NCBI GenBank assembly: GCA_022606135.1
Contig: JABYQN010000015.1
Location: 310,001 to 374,000, forward strand
Source of the DNA: Fomes fomentarius
Lineage: Eukaryota; Basidiomycota; Agaricomycetes; Polyporales; Polyporaceae
Length of the DNA: 64,000 bases
Direction of reading: 5' to 3'
The first letter of the stretch is position 1; every line of letters begins with the position of its first letter. Made by a program: the position numbers and the translations under genes. The notes beneath the pieces are model-generated. The model was not told where the DNA came from and made no database searches. It was given only the letters and a program-made list of their open reading frames with translations. Shown here piece after piece: positions 60,641-64,000 of the stretch.

Positions 60641-60950
60641 TGTTGAAAGTGGTAGTTCACCGTACTAATACCCCTTACTTACTCGTTGTAGTTATGTTTT
60701 AGATGCTCTTTAGCTTACATAACGGACTTTGATTTTCCTTTCGTTTTGCTTCATCTTCCCTCAGCTGTTGCCACTATTACCGTGCACCAGACTGAGGTAA
60801 GAACCCTTATGCTACACCTTGATCTTGTTCACTGACATGTATGTATAGTACCTTGTCCTACAGGTGAATAGATAACCAGCTGTTGCCACTATTACCGTGC
60901 ACCAGACTGAGTACCTTGTCCTACAGGTTCCCACTGCACTCGTTTGAACA
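60641..60950 (+). repeat. right LTR of the outer copia element
   Basis: 310 bases, differing from the left LTR at one position (T instead of C at about 60704), preceded by a short purine-rich GAGTGGGCG. Confidence 0.92.
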
Positions 60951-60955
60951 GCTAG

Positions 60956-61395
60956 TACACAGGATGCGGGAAGCTCTGCAAGTTGTTCACCAACCCAAGT
61001 GCACTTTCCAAGATCACCACGTACGCCCCAACACCACTCCGTACGAGCGGAGTCAGTGTATATTCAGAGCTCTCACCAGATCATGTTGGGTGGGGACCAC
61101 GGGTGGAAGATATCACGGGTAGAACGGTAGTGATCTTGATGTGCTTAAGCACGCCGCCCTGTGTGCGCGTGTGGCTGCTGACCAGAAGATATCAGAGGAG
61201 TATGTATAAGTTCTTCTCCACGGTGGTCAAATCTTCCAGCACGATGAAGAGATGGCCCCTGTGTCTTCCCTGTGGAGTGCTTATGAGTACAGTACGACGC
61301 GCTACACTTACTGTACATTAACATGGGGCTACGAGTATATAACTCACCTCAGCACGCGTTTCAATGCTCATCCAAGAAGTCCACCATCTCCCTCC
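60956..61395. other. flank of the copia nest, no gene
   Basis: Short open frames only; nothing recognised. Confidence 0.4.
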
Positions 61396-62402
61396 ATCAG
61401 GAAAAACCCCATTCCATAATTAGTGATAACTGATCTATCAGAACCAATAACTGCAATAACATGGGACAAGAGGATGTGCACATACTTGAAAGTGAGTGAA
61501 ATGGCACCCTATGTCTTTCAAATTGTATGCACATTGCCCACGTCGTCGAGAGATGTAGTTACAGACTTGTATAAGTGTTCGGTTGTCCTAGTACCTGCCC
61601 AGATTCACGCTGAAGTCTCAACGACGCCGGCCCTAAGTCTTTCGGCAACCTCCGAGGTCGCGCCAGCGACATCAGTCGCCCATGTTCGATTTTTTTTTCC
61701 TTCGTCCGACCACCACAGTTCTCCCCTCTTGGCCTGCTTCACTCTGTTAAGTGATCCATCTTTTGACTCCTGTTGACTACCTATGGACTCCATGTGTGGG
61801 ATAGCTAAATTGCCCAGGCGGGTGCATCGTTCTTAGGCACTGAAGCCGGGATGCGTCAACCAACTCCGTAAGTCGTCGTTCCTTGCCTTCCATTCTGGTG
61901 AGTCTGTTTGCAATATCGCAGAGTAAGTTCCGTCTCTCTTAGGTGAGTTCGTTACAACTCTATGTGAGTGGTGCACCTATGCTGGTCGGTCTTCATTCAT
62001 CCTATGTACAGTCACGATGCAGAGGTAGGTCGTCTAGGTGTTTGGTCGTTCTCTGGTCTGTAAGTTTGTGGCATCAGTGGTATAGACAATATCTCAGCAG
62101 GGCATTTACTGGGGTTGGCCCTCGGAGTCGTCTCGAGGTCTATATGGTAGTTAGCTAAGTGTATAGTATACTTTGTTGCTGTAGTACTATGTCATAAGCA
62201 ATATACTGTTGAACCACATCGTGAATTGTGTGCTTTGGAGTGGTAGCAGTGTAATCAGGTGGTCCTGTTGTGAGGATAATGGTCTGCTACTGGTCCGATA
62301 CTGCCCCTCGTTAGGAAGGGACTTATGTTTTTAGTCTAATGCCCTAATGCCTCTGATTAGATGTTATAATACATAATTCGCGAATTGGGTTTTTCCTGAT
62401 GT
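61396..62402. mobile_element. DNA transposon-like element with CATCAGGAAAAACCC ends (copy 2)
   Basis: About 1.0 kb between CATCAGGAAAAACCCC on the left and GGGTTTTTCCTGATG on the right. The ends are the same as those of the element at 28933-30273. The interior is T/GT-rich with no intact transposase. The immediate flanks beyond the TIRs (CTCC on the left, TCGC on the right) show no clear target duplication. Confidence 0.65.
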
Positions 62403-62676
62403 CGCATAAGAGAAAGGGCGAGCGCAAGTCAGGTCACCGTGATGTATGTTGAACAGATTTCTCGGACCAGTCTTTGTACCTTTGTGGCCGGCGGGTCTTA
62501 CTCTTCTCAATCTCAATCTAGTATAAGTAGTAGTAGACCCAGGTTCGCGTCGTCGGTTGTAGGTTTGTCCCTTCCACCATCAGTAGGTCCGTCTCATCGT
62601 CTGCCTAGAGGAGACAAGTGTCGTCGCATAGCAGCAAAAAGATGTATCAGAGCCTGGCATCGAGGTTGAGCGCGAG

Positions 62677-63009
62677 ATGCCTCGAATTCGGAGACTCAGT
62701 GACTCCCAGGGACTGGTGAATCCGTCATCACAAGCCATTGCCATTGTCAACCTTGCCCGACTCACGGACACCCGTTCGCTACTCCCACCCGCCCTCTATA
62801 TTTGCTGCAATCTTGGTGGTGCCGTGCTTGACGAATGGGCACGAGAGGATGGTACCATCGAGCACCTCAGCGAGCAAGACCTTCGCCTGTGCATCAATGG
62901 CAGCTGTGCCCTTGTGAGGCGGGGACTCGACATGCTTGGGGATTTTCGAGAGCCAATGCAGCGACGAATGCGATGCGCCTCGGCGCTGCATGCCGCTGCC
63001 AGTGTTTAG
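62677..63009 (+). pseudogene. BTB/POZ family C-terminal fragment
   Basis: A reading frame containing AIVNLARLTDTRSLLPPALY, ICCNLGGAVLDEWAREDGTI and EHLSEQDLRLCINGSCALVR aligns with VVNIARLTGADYLLPMALAH...EYLAPADLGLCFQAKEKLIE of the gene at 30857. No BTB core precedes it and it stops soon after, so it is a fragment. Confidence 0.65.
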
Positions 63010-63758
63010 CCAGGCCTTCGCGGAGACGGTTCCGGACTATAACATGGCGCTTTGCCGCATCTTAGTCAGATGTTTTGAAAATACTCAACTTTTGTGAGCC
63101 GTGCATGTGGGAGCTAAGGCGGAGGGAGGAAGCAATACACATGGATGCATGGCAAGGCCTTCCGCAGATGTTTGGGATGGAGATTCAGGGTTGTGGTGTA
63201 TAGATGTCACAATCGGTCACATGACATTGATACAGGTTCGTAACGTAACACCTCATGTTGCAATCCTCACTAGTGCTTCTCCCTTGCAAATACTTGGTCG
63301 GCCACTTACTGAGTTCGCAATGATATTGATTCTATACCTGATAATGTATACGAAGAAGCAGAAGGGGCGAGGAGAAAAACATGGGGGAAGTCGAGTCCCC
63401 AATTGATTGAAGTTCACTGGCCACTTTGCTTCATAAGGCCCAACTGCACCGGCTCTGACTCCCTCAGTGCACCTCATGACGCATCGCGCACAGCTCCGCA
63501 GCGGGCGTATCATGCATTATATAGGCTAGACATGTAGGGCGCTATTTGTTTCTCAGAACCTACTGAATTGCCGAGTCCCAGCCGAAGTCCGAACGGGATA
63601 TACGTCCAAGGCTCCTGTCCACTGCCGTGAGATCACGCGCACTGCTACGGCAGGCACAACTCATAGGTATGATGGCATTCTGAAGTGGTATAAAAGAACA
63701 TACATACAGCTCTCCGCACACCGTCCAACAACACCCTCCCCAATCACCAGCGCCCGCC
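63010..63758. other. intergenic region and SDR 3 promoter
   Basis: No gene seen. TATAAAAG at 63689-63696 lies about 63 bases before the SDR 3 start. The 18-base word AAGTCCGAACGGGATATA at 63585-63602 is repeated upstream of SDR 2 at 43347-43364. Confidence 0.45.
63689..63696 (+). promoter_or_regulatory. TATA box of SDR 3
   Basis: TATAAAAG located about 63 bases upstream of the ATG at 63759. Confidence 0.55.
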
Positions 63759-64000
63759 ATGACTTCATACTATGCCGTCGTTGGTGCTTCCAGAGGTATC
63801 GGCCTCGAGTATGTGCGCCAGCTAGTCAGTCAATTCGTGCTCTTCTGCTTTGCTGAACGCCGCACTGACCTACTTGAATCGTAGGCAGGCAGGCCAAACA
63901 CGACTGTGTTCGCGGTCGTCCGGAACGCGCGCACGTCTACGCATCTCCAGTCAATCGCGATGGATCTGAAGAGCATCCACGTCGTTGAGGCCGATGTGGC
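63759..64000 (+). CDS. short-chain dehydrogenase/reductase 3 (5' part, cut by window end)
   Basis: Third paralogue of the SDR array. ATG at 63759 (MTSYYAVVGASRGIGLEYVR) with the GxxxGxG cofactor loop, one intron (from about 63825 to the AG before the A of AGRPNTTVF), then VFAVVRNARTSTHLQSIAMD and HVVEADV before the window ends. The intron position is the same as in SDR 1 and 2. The catalytic part lies outside the window, so intactness is unknown. Confidence 0.85.

Larger units (their letters stand above)
51132..60950 (+). mobile_element. outer Ty1/copia LTR retrotransposon, defective, TSD GCTAG
   Basis: 310-base LTRs (51132-51441 and 60641-60950; TGTTGAAAG...GTTTGAACA) that differ at one position. 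The five-base target duplication GCTAG flanks both sides (51127-51131 and 60951-60955). The primer-binding site GGTTATGAGCCCTG follows the left LTR. The internal part is gag, zinc knuckle, protease and the start of integrase (51581-53321), then a gap filled by a second copia element, then the end of reverse transcriptase with RNase H (59734-60557). The rest of integrase and most of reverse transcriptase are missing, so it cannot move by itself. Confidence 0.92.

Noticed and set aside
1..64000. CRISPR array, prophage, rRNA or bacterial operon features
   Set aside because: None seen; spliceosomal introns, LTR retrotransposons and an intron-bearing tRNA-Leu show eukaryotic nuclear DNA.

Overview
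The window is nuclear DNA of a filamentous basidiomycete, most likely a wood-decaying agaricomycete (a polypore-type fungus is my inference). Genes are cut by many introns of about 50-60 bases. Several belong to families typical of agaricomycetes: DUF6533 and DUF6534 membrane proteins, F/WFDDG-type BTB/POZ proteins and a secreted GH3 beta-glucosidase. There are no prokaryotic features. All gene spans run from the first codon to the stop and include introns.

Layout. 0.3-5.8 kb: a DUR3-type urea transporter (+) and a DUF6534 membrane protein (-). 5.8-10.2 kb: gene-poor, with a ~0.5 kb MITE-like element that has long terminal inverted repeats. 10.2-14.6 kb: a GH3 beta-glucosidase with an unusually long first intron and a one-base frameshift near its 3' end. 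15.1-37.7 kb: a large inverted segmental duplication. Each arm carries a BTB/POZ gene and a multi-pass membrane-protein gene in mirror order. The ~10.7 kb between the arms holds a cytochrome P450 with two GC-AG introns, a BTB fragment, and a 4.26 kb LTR element without visible pol genes, into which a solo LTR and a TIR element have inserted. 37.98 kb: an intron-containing tRNA-Leu. 38.5-46.9 kb: a repeated arrangement of DUF6533 membrane-protein genes (-) beside short-chain dehydrogenase genes (+), including a DUF6533 remnant. 48.7-50.2 kb: an NmrA-like NAD(P)-binding protein (-). 51.1-60.95 kb: two nested Ty1/copia retrotransposons. The outer one is flanked by a GCTAG target-site duplication. 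The inner one has no recognisable duplication and sits where much of the outer pol gene is missing. 61.4-62.4 kb: a second TIR element related to the one at 28.9 kb. 62.7 kb: another BTB fragment. 63.76 kb to the end: the start of a third dehydrogenase paralogue.

How it fits together. There is no convincing dedicated pathway. The host functions are nutrient uptake (urea), cellulose or oligosaccharide use (beta-glucosidase), and oxidative or reductive small-molecule metabolism (P450, dehydrogenases, NmrA-like). The main story is duplication and transposon traffic: an inverted repeat, five BTB copies in different stages of decay, a duplicated membrane-protein/dehydrogenase array, and nested retrotransposons with an age paradox in their LTRs.
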